Shown here: in pieces, positions 1 through 8,141 of the stretch
Position numbering within the stretch: position 1 is the stretch's first letter
Layout: every line of letters starts with the position of its first letter
Assembly (NCBI GenBank): GCA_001724025.1
Contig: MEDJ01000002.1
Span: forward strand, 114,593-178,592
Reading direction: 5' to 3'
Origin: Acidobacteria bacterium SCN 69-37
Lineage (GTDB): Bacteria; Acidobacteriota; Vicinamibacteria; Vicinamibacterales; SCN-69-37
Length of the DNA: 64,000 nt
Notes under the pieces: model-generated
Seen by the model: only the letters and a program-made list of their open reading frames with translations
Databases searched by the model: none
What the model was told of the DNA's origin: nothing
Program-made: the position numbers and the translations under genes

Positions 1-596
1 GGCAACTCGTAGCCCTTCGGCGAGGCAATCGTCATCTGCAGACCGGCCAGTGCGCCGGCGTGCGCGAGCGAGGCCGCCACGTTGTTGCCGTCACCGACGT
101 ACGTGAGCTTCAGCCCGCGCGTCGATCCGAAGCGTTCGCCGAGCGTCATGATGTCGGCCAGCGCCTGGCACGGGTGCTCCTCGTCGGTCAGCGCGTTGAC
201 GACGTGCATGCGCGTGGCCGCGGCCGCGACGCGGGCGAGCCGCTCCTGCGCGTACGTCCGGATGATCACGCCCGACAGCCAGCGTTCGAGGTTGTGCGCG
301 ACGTCCTCGACCGTCTCGCGGCCGCCGAACACGACGTCGGGCGGCGGTTCGATCACCTCGCCGCCGAGTTCGCGCACGGCAATCACGAACGTGATGCGCG
401 TCCGCAGCGACGGCTTCTCGAACAGGATGGCGACGTGGCGGCCGGCGAGCGCCTGCGGGCTCGATTCGCCCCTGGCGCGACGGACCTTCAGCTCGGCCGC
501 GAGCGCGAGCAGGTGATCGAACTCGGCCGGCGCCAGGTCGAGCACCGACACGAAGTCCTTGGCAGCGAGCCGGGACACCGGTGTTGTTGGGGTCAC
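1..596 (-). CDS. argF: Ornithine carbamoyltransferase, partial (C-terminus outside window)
   Basis: Transfers carbamoyl from carbamoyl phosphate to ornithine to give citrulline in the cytoplasm. About 198 N-terminal residues are present and the gene runs off the left edge. The carbamoyl-phosphate loop is seen as KPSLRTRITF (family form STRTR, so the second position is Leu) and the ornithine-carbamoylase signature as HPCQALAD. The GTG start at 594-596 overlaps the argJ stop in a GTGA, which indicates translational coupling, and argF closes the leftward arg operon as far as can be seen. No stop or frameshift is visible in the part present. The N-acetylornithine transcarbamylase paralogue cannot be excluded from the fragment, but argJ upstream supplies free ornithine, so ArgF is favoured. 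Confidence 0.9.
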   Translation of the reverse strand, partial: MTPTTPVSRLAAKDFVSVLDLAPAEFDHLLALAAELKVRRARGESSPQALAGRHVAILFEKPSLRTRITFVIAVRELGGEVIEPPPDVVFGGRETVEDVAHNLERWLSGVIIRTYAQERLARVAAAATRMHVVNALTDEEHPCQALADIMTLGERFGSTRGLKLTYVGDGNNVAASLAHAGALAGLQMTIASPKGYEL

Positions 597-1816
597 GTGC
601 GGTACTCCGCGTTGATCTTCACGTACTCGGCGCTGAAATCGCAGGTCCACATCGTCGCCTCGTGCGGGCCGCCGAGGCCGAGGTCGACGACGACCGTCAC
701 GTCGGCATCCTGCAGCACGGCTTCCGCCAGCGGCGTGCGCTCGTCGTGGGGCGTGCCCTCGTCGAAGACCTTGACGTCACCTACCCAGACCGACGCGCGA
801 TCGAGGTTGAACGCGGCGCCCGATCGCCCGGCCGCCGCCACCAGGCGTCCCCAGTTCGGATCGCCCCCGTGGATGGCGGTCTTCACGAGCGGTGAGTTGG
901 CGATGGTCCGCGCGGCAAGCCAGGCGTCGGCGCTCGTCGCCGCGCCGGTGACTTTCACCGTCACGAGCTTCGTGGCGCCTTCGCCGCCGCGCACGATCTC
1001 GCGGGCGAGATAGCGCGCCACGTGCATGAGCGGCGTGATCAGTCGCGGATCGCGGGAATCGGTGATGGCCACGCCCGACGCGCCGGACGCCATCACGAAC
1101 ACCGAGTCGTTCGTCGAGCACTCGCCGTCGACGGTGATTGCGTTGAAGGTGAGATCCACGACGTACTTCAGCGCGTCGGCCAGCACACCGGGCTCGATCT
1201 GCGCGTCCGTCGTCAGGTACCCGAGCATCGTGGCCATGCGCGGCTCGATCATGCCCGACCCCTTCGTCATGCCGCCGACGATGATCGTGCCCTCGGGCGA
1301 GTCGTAGGCGGCCGCGTAGGACTTCGGGAACGGGTCGGTCGTCATGATCGCGCGCGTGGCGTTGTCGCCGCCGGTGGCCGAGAGCGCGGCGGCGGCGGCC
1401 GTGATGCCGGCGCGCACTTTCTCGATGTCGAGCAGCACGCCAATCACGCCGGTCGAGGCGACGAGGACCTCGCGATCGGCACAGCCCACGGCGGCCGCGG
1501 CGGCCGCGGCCATCTGGCGGGCCACCTGGCGTCCGGCCTCGCCCGTGGCCGCATTCGCGCAGCCGCTGTTGGTGACGATGGCGCGCGCCCAGCCGCCCGT
1601 GGCCTGGAGGTGTTCGCGCGAGACGACGACAGGCGGCGCCACGGCCTTGTTCGTCGTGAACACGCCCGCCGCCGGCACGAGCCGGTCCGCGACGACGAGC
1701 GCCAGATCGAGCGGCGCCGGTCGTGCGGGATCGCGATGCTTCTTGATGCCACACGCCACGCCCGCGGCCTGGAATCCGGCCGGTGCGGTGATGCCCCCTT
1801 CGACGATGCGAACCAC
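593..1816 (-). CDS. argJ: Bifunctional glutamate N-acetyltransferase / ornithine acetyltransferase
   Basis: Moves the acetyl group from N-acetylornithine to glutamate, releasing ornithine and regenerating N-acetylglutamate. The protein is 407 aa, normal for the family. The autoprocessing region KGSGMIEPRMATML is intact, with the expected cleavage between Ala194 and Thr195 and Thr195 as nucleophile of the beta chain. The start is GTG at 1814-1816, preceded by GGAGAGGA about 5 bases upstream, and the protein then opens at the usual ArgJ N-terminus (VRIVEGGITAP). A longer open frame upstream runs back through the acetyltransferase gene and is not used. It lies 14 bases after the argA-like gene and overlaps argF by 4. 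Confidence 0.95.
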   Translation of the reverse strand: MVRIVEGGITAPAGFQAAGVACGIKKHRDPARPAPLDLALVVADRLVPAAGVFTTNKAVAPPVVVSREHLQATGGWARAIVTNSGCANAATGEAGRQVARQMAAAAAAAVGCADREVLVASTGVIGVLLDIEKVRAGITAAAAALSATGGDNATRAIMTTDPFPKSYAAAYDSPEGTIIVGGMTKGSGMIEPRMATMLGYLTTDAQIEPGVLADALKYVVDLTFNAITVDGECSTNDSVFVMASGASGVAITDSRDPRLITPLMHVARYLAREIVRGGEGATKLVTVKVTGAATSADAWLAARTIANSPLVKTAIHGGDPNWGRLVAAAGRSGAAFNLDRASVWVGDVKVFDEGTPHDERTPLAEAVLQDADVTVVVDLGLGGPHEATMWTCDFSAEYVKINAEYRT

Positions 1817-1830
1817 GTGAATCCTCTCCG

Positions 1831-2382
1831 TTAGGCGACAGCGCCGACAGGTGGGCGCAACGTCGTGATGGTCCCTGCCGGCCGTCCCGTGCCGAGCGGC
1901 CGTACCATCGCGTACTGCCCGCAGTGGCGGAACAGTCCACAGGTCGAGCAGTCGCGGTCGATCTTCTCCGGCAGCCACGCGTGCGGCACGATCGAGAAGT
2001 CGTGCCGCATGAAGAAGCGCGGATCGTGAGCCAGCGCCAACAGCGACTGGAACCCCGCGGTCCGTGCGCGGCCCGCGAGCGCGTCGACCAGCCGTGTCGC
2101 CACGCCGTGCCGCCGCAGATCGGGCGAGACGACGAGCGAGCGGACTTCGGCCAGGCGGGTCGACAGTGGCACGAGTTCGGCGCACGCCCTGATCGCGCCC
2201 TCGGCCTCGGCGACGATGAACCGCGGCGCGCGCACGCGGATCTCGTCGATCTGGCGCGGCAGCAGGTGGCCCTCGTCGCGGTGCGCGCGGATCAGCGCAT
2301 CGATCGCGTCGGCATCGCCAGCCGTGGCCGGACGGAACGTGACAGCGGGATCCCCGAGCGCCGGGTGTGCGTGGACGTTCAT
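1831..2382 (-). CDS. GNAT N-acetyltransferase, short ArgA-like N-acetylglutamate synthase
   Basis: Probably acetylates glutamate with acetyl-CoA, the first step of arginine synthesis. The protein is 183 aa with a GNAT fold: the acetyl-CoA loop is VSPDLRRHGVATRLV, about residues 92-106. The C-terminal Cys motif CSTCGLFRHCGQYA resembles the CxxC...C tail of short ArgA proteins such as those of deltaproteobacteria. The ATG at 2380-2382 overlaps the argD stop in an ATGA, and the gene lies between argD and argJ. It would serve as an anaplerotic acetylglutamate source beside ArgJ. The role is inferred from family and context, and another GNAT substrate is possible. Confidence 0.8.
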   Translation of the reverse strand: MNVHAHPALGDPAVTFRPATAGDADAIDALIRAHRDEGHLLPRQIDEIRVRAPRFIVAEAEGAIRACAELVPLSTRLAEVRSLVVSPDLRRHGVATRLVDALAGRARTAGFQSLLALAHDPRFFMRHDFSIVPHAWLPEKIDRDCSTCGLFRHCGQYAMVRPLGTGRPAGTITTLRPPVGAVA

Positions 2383-3575
2383 TGTGCCGCCGCTCCCAGG
2401 GCCTGATCGAGGATGTCGATGGCCGCGTCCACGTGAGCGGGCGTGACGATGTACGGCGGCAGGAGGCGGAGCACCGTCCCGGACGTCCTGTTGATCACGA
2501 GCCCGCGCGCGAGGGCGGCATTGACGACGGCGAGCGCGTCGACGGTCACCTCGATCCCGGCAATCAAGCCGGCGCCGCGCACGTCGGCAATCAGGCCGGG
2601 GCGGGCGGCGGCCAGCGCGTGCAGGCGGTCGAACAGCCGCGTGCTCGCGGCGCGCATCGAGTCCTGGAGGCGATCGGCCTCGTCGAGGAACGTGAGGGCC
2701 GCGCGGCATGCGAGCAGGTTGCCGCCGTAGGTCGTGCCGTGATCGCCGGGGACCACCGTGGCGGCAATGCGATCGGTGAGCAGTGCGGCACCGACGGGGA
2801 CGCCGCCCCCGAGCGCCTTGGCCAGCGCGACCAGATCGGGCGAGAGGCCAAGCGCCTGGCTGTGCAGGAACGGGCCCGTCCGCCACGATCCTGACTGGAC
2901 TTCGTCGGCAATCAGCAGCGCGCCAGTGCGGGCGCACGCCTCGCGGATGGCTTCGGCCAGCGCCGACGGAATCGGCCGCACGCCGCCTTCGCCGCGGATC
3001 GGCTCGATGATGATGGCCGCGGTCGTGTCGTCGACCGCGGCGTGGAGCGCCGCCGGATCGTCGGTCTCGACAAACGTGGCCGTGGGGACGAGCGGCGCGA
3101 ACGGCGCGCGGTAGTGATCGTCCCACGTGACCGACAGCGCGCCCATCGTCCGGCCGTGGAAGCCGTGTGCGAGCGCGACGAACTTCTGCCGCGGCTGGCC
3201 CTCTGTGAACCAGAACCGGCGGGCGAACTTGAGGCAGGCCTCGATGGCTTCCGTGCCGCTGTTGCAGAAGAACGCGCGGTCGTGCCCGGTGAGGGCCGTC
3301 AGCCGCGCAGCGAGCTGTCCCTGCAGCGGGTGGAAATAGAGGTTCGAGGTGTGCAGCAGCGCAGCGGCCTGGTCCGCGATGGCGCGGGTGAGCGCCGGGT
3401 GGGCGTACCCAAGCGAGGCCACCCCGATGCCCGACAGGAAGTCGAGGTACGCGCGACCGGTCTCGTCGAACAGGCGAACGCCCTCGCCGCGGGTGAACAC
3501 CACGGGAAAGCGCTTGTAGTTCTGCAGCACGTGCTGCGTTTCGAGGGTCTTCACGTCCACGGTCGTCGTTGTCAT
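2379..3575 (-). CDS. argD: Acetylornithine aminotransferase
   Basis: PLP-dependent class III aminotransferase that interconverts N-acetylglutamate semialdehyde and N-acetylornithine. The 398-aa length is typical. Seen are the PLP phosphate region NSGTEAIEACLKFAR, the cofactor-ring Asp in LIADEVQSG (Asp224) and the Schiff-base Lys in LAKALGGG (Lys253). I start it at ATG 3573-3575. A GTG 24 bases further up (3599) is in frame but gives an extension the family lacks. It follows argB by 25 bases and is coupled to the acetyltransferase gene. It may also serve as succinyldiaminopimelate aminotransferase, as in enterobacteria. Confidence 0.94.
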   Translation of the reverse strand: MTTTTVDVKTLETQHVLQNYKRFPVVFTRGEGVRLFDETGRAYLDFLSGIGVASLGYAHPALTRAIADQAAALLHTSNLYFHPLQGQLAARLTALTGHDRAFFCNSGTEAIEACLKFARRFWFTEGQPRQKFVALAHGFHGRTMGALSVTWDDHYRAPFAPLVPTATFVETDDPAALHAAVDDTTAAIIIEPIRGEGGVRPIPSALAEAIREACARTGALLIADEVQSGSWRTGPFLHSQALGLSPDLVALAKALGGGVPVGAALLTDRIAATVVPGDHGTTYGGNLLACRAALTFLDEADRLQDSMRAASTRLFDRLHALAAARPGLIADVRGAGLIAGIEVTVDALAVVNAALARGLVINRTSGTVLRLLPPYIVTPAHVDAAIDILDQALGAAAQ

Positions 3576-3600
3576 GACATCGTCCAGGGAAAGCGGCACG

Positions 3601-4449
3601 TCAGTGCACGCGGAAACGGCTGCCCGATTCGGGCCGCGCCGGAACGACAGCGGTCAGCGTGGTGCCCGGCGCCCCGTCGACGCCGTGATCGGCGTCGAGA
3701 CCGCGGCCGTCGACCAGCCGTACCGATGCGACACCAGCCATCAGCGCCGTGCGGCACGAGGCGAGCTTCGCCACCATGCCGGCCGTGGCCGTGCCAGAAG
3801 CAATCAGCCTGTCGATCCCGGCCGGGTCGAGCGCCGGGATGGTCCGGCCGGTGTCGTCGAGAACGCCCGGCGTCGCACCGGCAATCACCAGGTCGCACTC
3901 GTCGAACGCGGCCGCGATCCGGCACGCCATCACGTCGGCGTTCACGTTCAGCACCTGCCCCGGCGTGTCGTCATCGGCGAGATAGCCGAGGCTGGCGACG
4001 ACCGGGACGTAGCCGTTGGCCACGAGCAGTTGCAGCAGGCTGGGATCGGCCTGCGTCGGATCGCCAACGAGTCCCAGGTCGACGATCGCGCCGGAGGTGG
4101 CCGTGTGAGCGGCCGTGCGGCGCGCGCGGCCGAATCCCGCATCCACGCCCGTCAGCCCGACGGCCAGGACGCCGGTCCCGACCATGGCGGCTACCAGGTC
4201 GGTGTTGGCCGAGCCGGCGAGCACCGCGATGACCGCCTCGAGCGTGTCCGGATCGGTAATCCGCAGGCCGTCCACCTTCCGGGGCGTGATCTGCCGGCGC
4301 GCCAGTTCCGCGTCGATGGCGCGGCCGCCGCCGTGCACGACGATCAGGGGTCTGGTGGCCGTGAGTGTGGCCGCGAGCGCGGCAATGCGATCCCGCTGGG
4401 GGCGGCTTTCGAGCAGCTCCCCTCCGAGCTTCAGGACGAGGGGGCGCAT
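3601..4449 (-). CDS. argB: Acetylglutamate kinase
   Basis: Phosphorylates N-acetylglutamate, usually the step inhibited by arginine. The protein is 282 aa of the amino-acid kinase fold. The N-terminal phosphate loop KLGGELL and the substrate loop VVHGGGRAID are present, as is the C-terminal nucleotide region around VNADVMACRIAAAF. ATG at 4447-4449 places KLGG at residues 7-10, as in other ArgB proteins. The longer upstream frame crosses the promoter and ARG box. It is the first gene of the leftward operon, with a leader of about 100 bases. No strong Shine-Dalgarno sequence is seen. Confidence 0.92.
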   Translation of the reverse strand: MRPLVLKLGGELLESRPQRDRIAALAATLTATRPLIVVHGGGRAIDAELARRQITPRKVDGLRITDPDTLEAVIAVLAGSANTDLVAAMVGTGVLAVGLTGVDAGFGRARRTAAHTATSGAIVDLGLVGDPTQADPSLLQLLVANGYVPVVASLGYLADDDTPGQVLNVNADVMACRIAAAFDECDLVIAGATPGVLDDTGRTIPALDPAGIDRLIASGTATAGMVAKLASCRTALMAGVASVRLVDGRGLDADHGVDGAPGTTLTAVVPARPESGSRFRVH

Positions 4450-4531
4450 CAGCGGACGGCCTGTCGGCGGGTCGGGGAATGCGGGCGGCGCGCGCACGAC
4501 GCGGGCACGATCATGAATGAGAGCACAGGCA

Positions 4532-4549
4532 GCGAATACATATTCATGC
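4532..4549. promoter_or_regulatory. ARG-box-like operator for the argB operon
   Basis: The sequence GCGAATACATATTCATGC reads on the minus strand as GCATGAATATGTATTCGC. It fits the ARG-box form (TGAAT, four A/T-rich bases, ATTCA) with one mismatch at an end. It lies just downstream of the predicted start point of the leftward arg promoter, where bound ArgR would block initiation. Binding by the ArgR encoded next door is inferred. Confidence 0.75.
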
Positions 4550-4558
4550 CAAGCGATG

Positions 4559-4587
4559 GTTATACATCCACGGGGCTGGCGTGTCAA
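4559..4587 (-). promoter_or_regulatory. Sigma-70-type promoter of the argBD-argA-like-JF operon
   Basis: On the minus strand TTGACA (4582-4587), a 17-base spacer and TATAAC (4559-4564) form a near-consensus promoter. The predicted start is about 4551, immediately before the ARG box, with about 100 bases of leader before argB. Confidence 0.75.
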
Positions 4588-4660
4588 TGGTCCGGAGGGC
4601 TGGCGAAATCCTGTGGAGATTCGCCGAACCGCTGGCCGGGACCGGTTCGACGGCCAGGAC

Positions 4661-4688
4661 TTGCGCGGCTGACGGCCGTCTGTATAAT
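4661..4688 (+). promoter_or_regulatory. Promoter of argR (and probably argGH)
   Basis: TTGCGC (4661-4666), a 16-base spacer and a perfect TATAAT (4683-4688). The predicted start is about 4695, leaving a leader of only about 15 bases before the argR ATG. Confidence 0.7.
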
Positions 4689-4699
4689 TGTGCGTCGCG

Positions 4700-4717
4700 C
4701 TGAATACATATGAAATC
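4700..4717. promoter_or_regulatory. ARG-box-like operator overlapping the argR start codon
   Basis: CTGAATACATATGAAATC carries the TGAAT half and the same central ACAT as the other box, with an imperfect right half. It spans the argR ATG at 4710. This suggests autoregulation in which ArgR covers the initially transcribed region and the start codon. Confidence 0.6.
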
Positions 4718-5198
4718 ATGGCGGCAGGCTCAGATTCTCGATGTCATCGACCACGAGGCCGTGGTGTCGCAGGAAATCCTGCGGCAGCGGCTCCGCGATC
4801 GCGGGATCGATGCGACGCAGGCCACGATTTCCCGCGATCTGAAGGAGATCGGGCTGGTCAAGCGCGCCGGTGACGGGGCTTATGTGAGGCCTGGCGCCGA
4901 GCGGCCGGACCCGGCGTCGGGCGAGCATCTGCGTCGGGCCGTCAGTTCGCTGCTGCGGAAGTATGAGCGGGTCGACCCGCTGGTCGTGCTGCGGACCGAC
5001 AGGGGCCAGGCCCAGGGGCTGGCCGAGTGGATCGACCGTGCGCAGTTGACGGACGTGGCGGGCACGATTGCCGGCGACGACACGATTCTGCTGGTGTGCC
5101 GCGGGACCGACGCCGCGGCGCGCGTCGAGGCCCGGCTCGGCGCGATGGTGCGAGGGGAAGACAGGGCCGGGCAGCCGGACGATGGCGTCCGGGTCTGA
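4710..5198 (+). CDS. argR: Arginine repressor
   Basis: Hexameric arginine-responsive repressor. The protein is 162 aa, as usual. The N-terminal winged-helix domain includes the recognition segment QATISRDLKEIGLVK (about residues 39-53). The C-terminal arginine-binding and oligomerisation domain carries the GDDTILLVCR stretch typical of ArgR/AhrC. The ATG start aligns with the AhrC N-terminus. No Shine-Dalgarno sequence is visible and the leader is very short. It lies between the two halves of the arg regulon with an ARG-like box over its start, so it probably controls both arms and itself. Confidence 0.95.
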   Translation: MKSWRQAQILDVIDHEAVVSQEILRQRLRDRGIDATQATISRDLKEIGLVKRAGDGAYVRPGAERPDPASGEHLRRAVSSLLRKYERVDPLVVLRTDRGQAQGLAEWIDRAQLTDVAGTIAGDDTILLVCRGTDAAARVEARLGAMVRGEDRAGQPDDGVRV

Positions 5199-5231
5199 GT
5201 TGGCGTGGTGCAGGAAGGACTCGAACGTCTC

Positions 5232-6368
5232 ATGGATCGTATCGTTCTCGCGTATTCGGGTGGGCTCGACACCTCGGTCGCCATTCCCTGGCTGGCCGAG
5301 AAATACGGGGCCGAAATCGTGACCGTCACGATGGACCTCGGCCAGGGCAAGGAGCTCGACGACGCGCGCGAGCGCGCGCTGGCGCTCGGCGCGGTGCGGG
5401 CGCACGTGCTCGATCTGCGCAATGAATTCGCACGCGACTTCGTCCTGCCCGCGCTGCAGGCCGGCGCCGTCTACGAACAGCGTTATCCGTTGGCCACGGC
5501 GCTCGGCCGTCCGCTGATTGCCCGGCACCTGGTCGAGATCGCGCGCCTCGAGAACGCCTCGGTCGTGGCGCACGGCTGCGGCACCGAGAAGGGCAATGAC
5601 GCGATCCGCATCGACCTGGCCGTGCGCGCGCTCAATCCCGATCTCGAGGTGCTCGAACCGCTCGGCGTGTGGGACGTGACCAAGCAGGAGAAGGTCGCGT
5701 TTGCGAAGAAGCGCGGCATTCCCGTGCCCGCGGGGGCCGACAGTCCCTACACGACCGACGTGAACCTGTGGGGCCGCTCGATCGAGTACGGCGTGCTCGA
5801 CGATCCGTGGCTCGAGCCGCCCGACGACGTGTACGTGCTGACGCGGGCGCCGAAGGACGCGCCGGACCTGCCGGCCTACGTCGAGATCGAGTTCGAGCGC
5901 GGCGTGCCGGTGGCGATCAACGGCGTCACGCTGTCGCTCGTCGAGCTCATCTCGAGCCTCGAGACGATTGCCGGCGTGCACGGCGTGGGCCGCATCGACC
6001 TGCTGGAGAACCGGCTGGGCGATACCAAGTCGCGCGAGATCTACGAGGCGCCGGCCGGCGTGCTGCTGCACGCGGCGCACAACGAATTGCAGAAGTACGT
6101 TACGCCGCGCGATCTGGCGCGGCTGGCGTCCGAGGTCGGCGTGCGGTACGCGGACCTCGTCTACAACGGCGACTGGTACAGCCACACGCGCGAGGCGATG
6201 GATGCGCTGGTGGCGAAGGTCCAGGAACGTGTCACGGGCGCCATCCGCCTCAAGCTCTTCAAGGGCGACCACCGAGTCGTCGGGCGCACGTCGCCGTTCG
6301 GACTCTACGATCAGGACCGGATCGCGCAGTCGGCCGACACGCGGCCGTCGCTCGAACTGCGGCCCTGA
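5232..6368 (+). CDS. argG: Argininosuccinate synthase
   Basis: Joins citrulline and aspartate with ATP cleavage. The ATP pyrophosphatase loop AYSGGLDTS lies at the N-terminus (about residues 6-14), and the citrulline/aspartate region is seen in HGCGTEKGNDAIR. I chose ATG 5232, which gives MDRIVLAYSGG, matching other ArgG starts. AGGAAGGA lies about 12 bases upstream, and GTG 5205 is an alternative that adds nine residues. At 378 aa it is a little shorter than the usual 400. It follows argR by 33 bases and precedes argH by 15. Confidence 0.95.
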   Translation: MDRIVLAYSGGLDTSVAIPWLAEKYGAEIVTVTMDLGQGKELDDARERALALGAVRAHVLDLRNEFARDFVLPALQAGAVYEQRYPLATALGRPLIARHLVEIARLENASVVAHGCGTEKGNDAIRIDLAVRALNPDLEVLEPLGVWDVTKQEKVAFAKKRGIPVPAGADSPYTTDVNLWGRSIEYGVLDDPWLEPPDDVYVLTRAPKDAPDLPAYVEIEFERGVPVAINGVTLSLVELISSLETIAGVHGVGRIDLLENRLGDTKSREIYEAPAGVLLHAAHNELQKYVTPRDLARLASEVGVRYADLVYNGDWYSHTREAMDALVAKVQERVTGAIRLKLFKGDHRVVGRTSPFGLYDQDRIAQSADTRPSLELRP

Positions 6369-6383
6369 ACGGGGAGACACGTC

Positions 6384-7787
6384 ATGGCGACGCTCTATTC
6401 AGGTCGTTTCAGCATCGAACCCGACGCCGAGGTGTTCGGGCACGGGCGGTCGCTGCCCGTCGACCGGCGGCTGATCGAGGACGACATCACCGGCAGCGTG
6501 GCGTGGGCGCGCGCGCTCGCGCGCGCCGGCGTGCTGTCGGAAGCCGACGCGCACGCGATCGTCGGCGGGCTCGAGGCCATCCGCCTGGCCGTGCGCGGCA
6601 CGCCGTCGCTCATCATCGATGCGACAGACGAGGACGTGCACTCGTTCGTGGAACGCGAGCTCGTCGCGCGTCTCGGCGACACGGGCAAGCGGCTGCACAC
6701 GGGCCGATCGCGCAACGAGCAGGTCTCGGTCGATTTCCGCCTGTATCTCCTGCGCCGCATCCCTGTCGTCCAGCAGGCGCTGGCGGGACTCATCGAGGCA
6801 CTGCTGCACCAGGCGGAGCTTGCCGGCCGCGCCGTGATGCCGTCGTACACGCACCTGCGTCGCGCCCAGCCCGTGCTGGTGGCGCACGTGTGCCTGTCAC
6901 ACGCCTCGGCGTTCCGCCGCGACATCGAGCGGTTCGACACGGCACGGGCCGAGGCCGACGCCATGCCGCTCGGCTCGGGGGCCATTGCCGGGACCGCGTA
7001 CGACATCGACGTCGACTGGCTGGCCGAGACGCTCGGCTTCTCGCGCGTGGTGGCCAACAGCATCGACGCGTCCGGCGACCGGGACTTCGTCGCGACGTTC
7101 CTTTACGCGTGCGCGATGGCCATGGTGCACATCAGCCGGCTGGCCGAGGACGTCATCATCCTGTCGAGCGAGGAGTTCGGCTTCTTCGAGATCCACGACT
7201 CGGTGGCCACCGGCTCGAGCCTGATGCCGCAGAAGAAGAACCCGGATCCGCTCGAGCTGGTGCGCGGCAAGGCGGGCAAGGCGATTGGCACGCTCACCGG
7301 GTGGCTGACGACGCTCAAGGGACTGCCGCTCGGCTACAACAAGGATTTGCAGGAAGACAAGGCGCTGGCCTTCGACGCTGAGGATTCACTGATCGGCTGC
7401 GCGTCGGTGACGGCCACGGCGGTGCGCACGCTCACGCTGCGGCCCGACGTGGCGCGGCAGGCGGCGTCCGGCCTGTTGCTGGCGACCGAGGTGGCCGACT
7501 ATCTCGTCGGCCGCGGCCTGCCGTTCCGCACGGCGCACGAGGTCAGCGGCCGGATCTCGCGCGAGCTGTATGCCGCAGGTCGCGATTTCTCGTCGCTGTC
7601 GCTCGAGGACTGGCAGCGGTATCACGAGGCGTTCGACGCCGGCATCTTCCGGGCGATTACCCCGGAAGCCGCCGTCGAAGCCCGATTGACCCCGCAGTCG
7701 ACCAATCCCGCCCAGGTGGCACGTGCGCTGGCGGCGATGCGGGAGTGGCTTGCGGCACGCGAACTCGAAGTGAGAAGTACGAAGTAA
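6384..7787 (+). CDS. argH: Argininosuccinate lyase
   Basis: Cleaves argininosuccinate to arginine and fumarate. The protein is 467 aa and belongs to the fumarase/aspartase superfamily. The signature GSSLMPQKKNPDP with its catalytic serine loop is intact, as is the substrate region TGRSRNEQV. ATG 6384 is preceded by GGGGAG at good spacing. The last codons (EVRSTK) and the TAA stop are written in GAAGTNN heptad-repeat sequence, so the natural 3' end has probably been overwritten by the repeat. It ends the rightward arg unit. Confidence 0.95.
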   Translation: MATLYSGRFSIEPDAEVFGHGRSLPVDRRLIEDDITGSVAWARALARAGVLSEADAHAIVGGLEAIRLAVRGTPSLIIDATDEDVHSFVERELVARLGDTGKRLHTGRSRNEQVSVDFRLYLLRRIPVVQQALAGLIEALLHQAELAGRAVMPSYTHLRRAQPVLVAHVCLSHASAFRRDIERFDTARAEADAMPLGSGAIAGTAYDIDVDWLAETLGFSRVVANSIDASGDRDFVATFLYACAMAMVHISRLAEDVIILSSEEFGFFEIHDSVATGSSLMPQKKNPDPLELVRGKAGKAIGTLTGWLTTLKGLPLGYNKDLQEDKALAFDAEDSLIGCASVTATAVRTLTLRPDVARQAASGLLLATEVADYLVGRGLPFRTAHEVSGRISRELYAAGRDFSSLSLEDWQRYHEAFDAGIFRAITPEAAVEARLTPQSTNPAQVARALAAMREWLAARELEVRSTK

Positions 7788-7869
7788 GACGTGCGAATTC
7801 GGAAAACTTCGAAGTTCGAACTTCGAACTTTCCGCAACTTCTGACTTCCCACTTCGTACTTCTGACTTG
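7767..7869. repeat. GAAGTNN heptad repeat with inverted second half, copy 1
   Basis: Runs of 7-base units of the form GAAGTNN are followed by their complement (ACTTCnn units), so the transcript could fold into a long hairpin. The copy opens with GAAGTGAGAAGT and closes with ACTTCTGACTT, as do the other long copies at 54.4 and 57.9 kb. It includes the argH stop codon and fills the gap to the next gene. Confidence 0.85.
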
Positions 7870-7885
7870 TTCGAGGAGGGTCCCC

Positions 7886-8113
7886 ATGGCGCCCAGTGAA
7901 CCGGTGGTCGTTCGTCAGTTCATGAGCACTGTCGAGGCGGAGATTGCGCAGGGTGCGCTGCAGGCTGCCGGGATCGAGGCGGCGGTCAGCGCCGACGACT
8001 GCGGCGGCATGCGGCCGCACCTCCAGGTGGGACGCGTGGCGCTGCTGGTCAGGCCCGAGGACGTGGACGAAGCCGAGCGGATCCTGGACCTGCCGGCGGA
8101 GGACGTCTCGTGA
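7886..8113 (+). CDS. DUF2007-type small protein
   Basis: A 75-aa protein of the DUF2007 type (putative signal-transducing, GlnB-like ferredoxin fold). The core pattern is a short strand, a helix AEIAQGALQAAGI, a strand, then VALLVRPEDVDEAERIL. ATG 7886 has GAGGAGGG 5 bases upstream, which decides the start against a longer in-frame start inside the repeat. No membrane segment is seen. Function unknown. It stands 28 bases before the DACNV protein and may share its transcript. Confidence 0.75.
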   Translation: MAPSEPVVVRQFMSTVEAEIAQGALQAAGIEAAVSADDCGGMRPHLQVGRVALLVRPEDVDEAERILDLPAEDVS

Positions 8114-8141
8114 GCGACGAGCGCGTGGCTCGTCGACGTCG

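Noticed and set aside
7767..7869. Heptad array as a CRISPR array
   Set aside because: The units are 7 bases, contiguous and without spacers, with an inverted second half.
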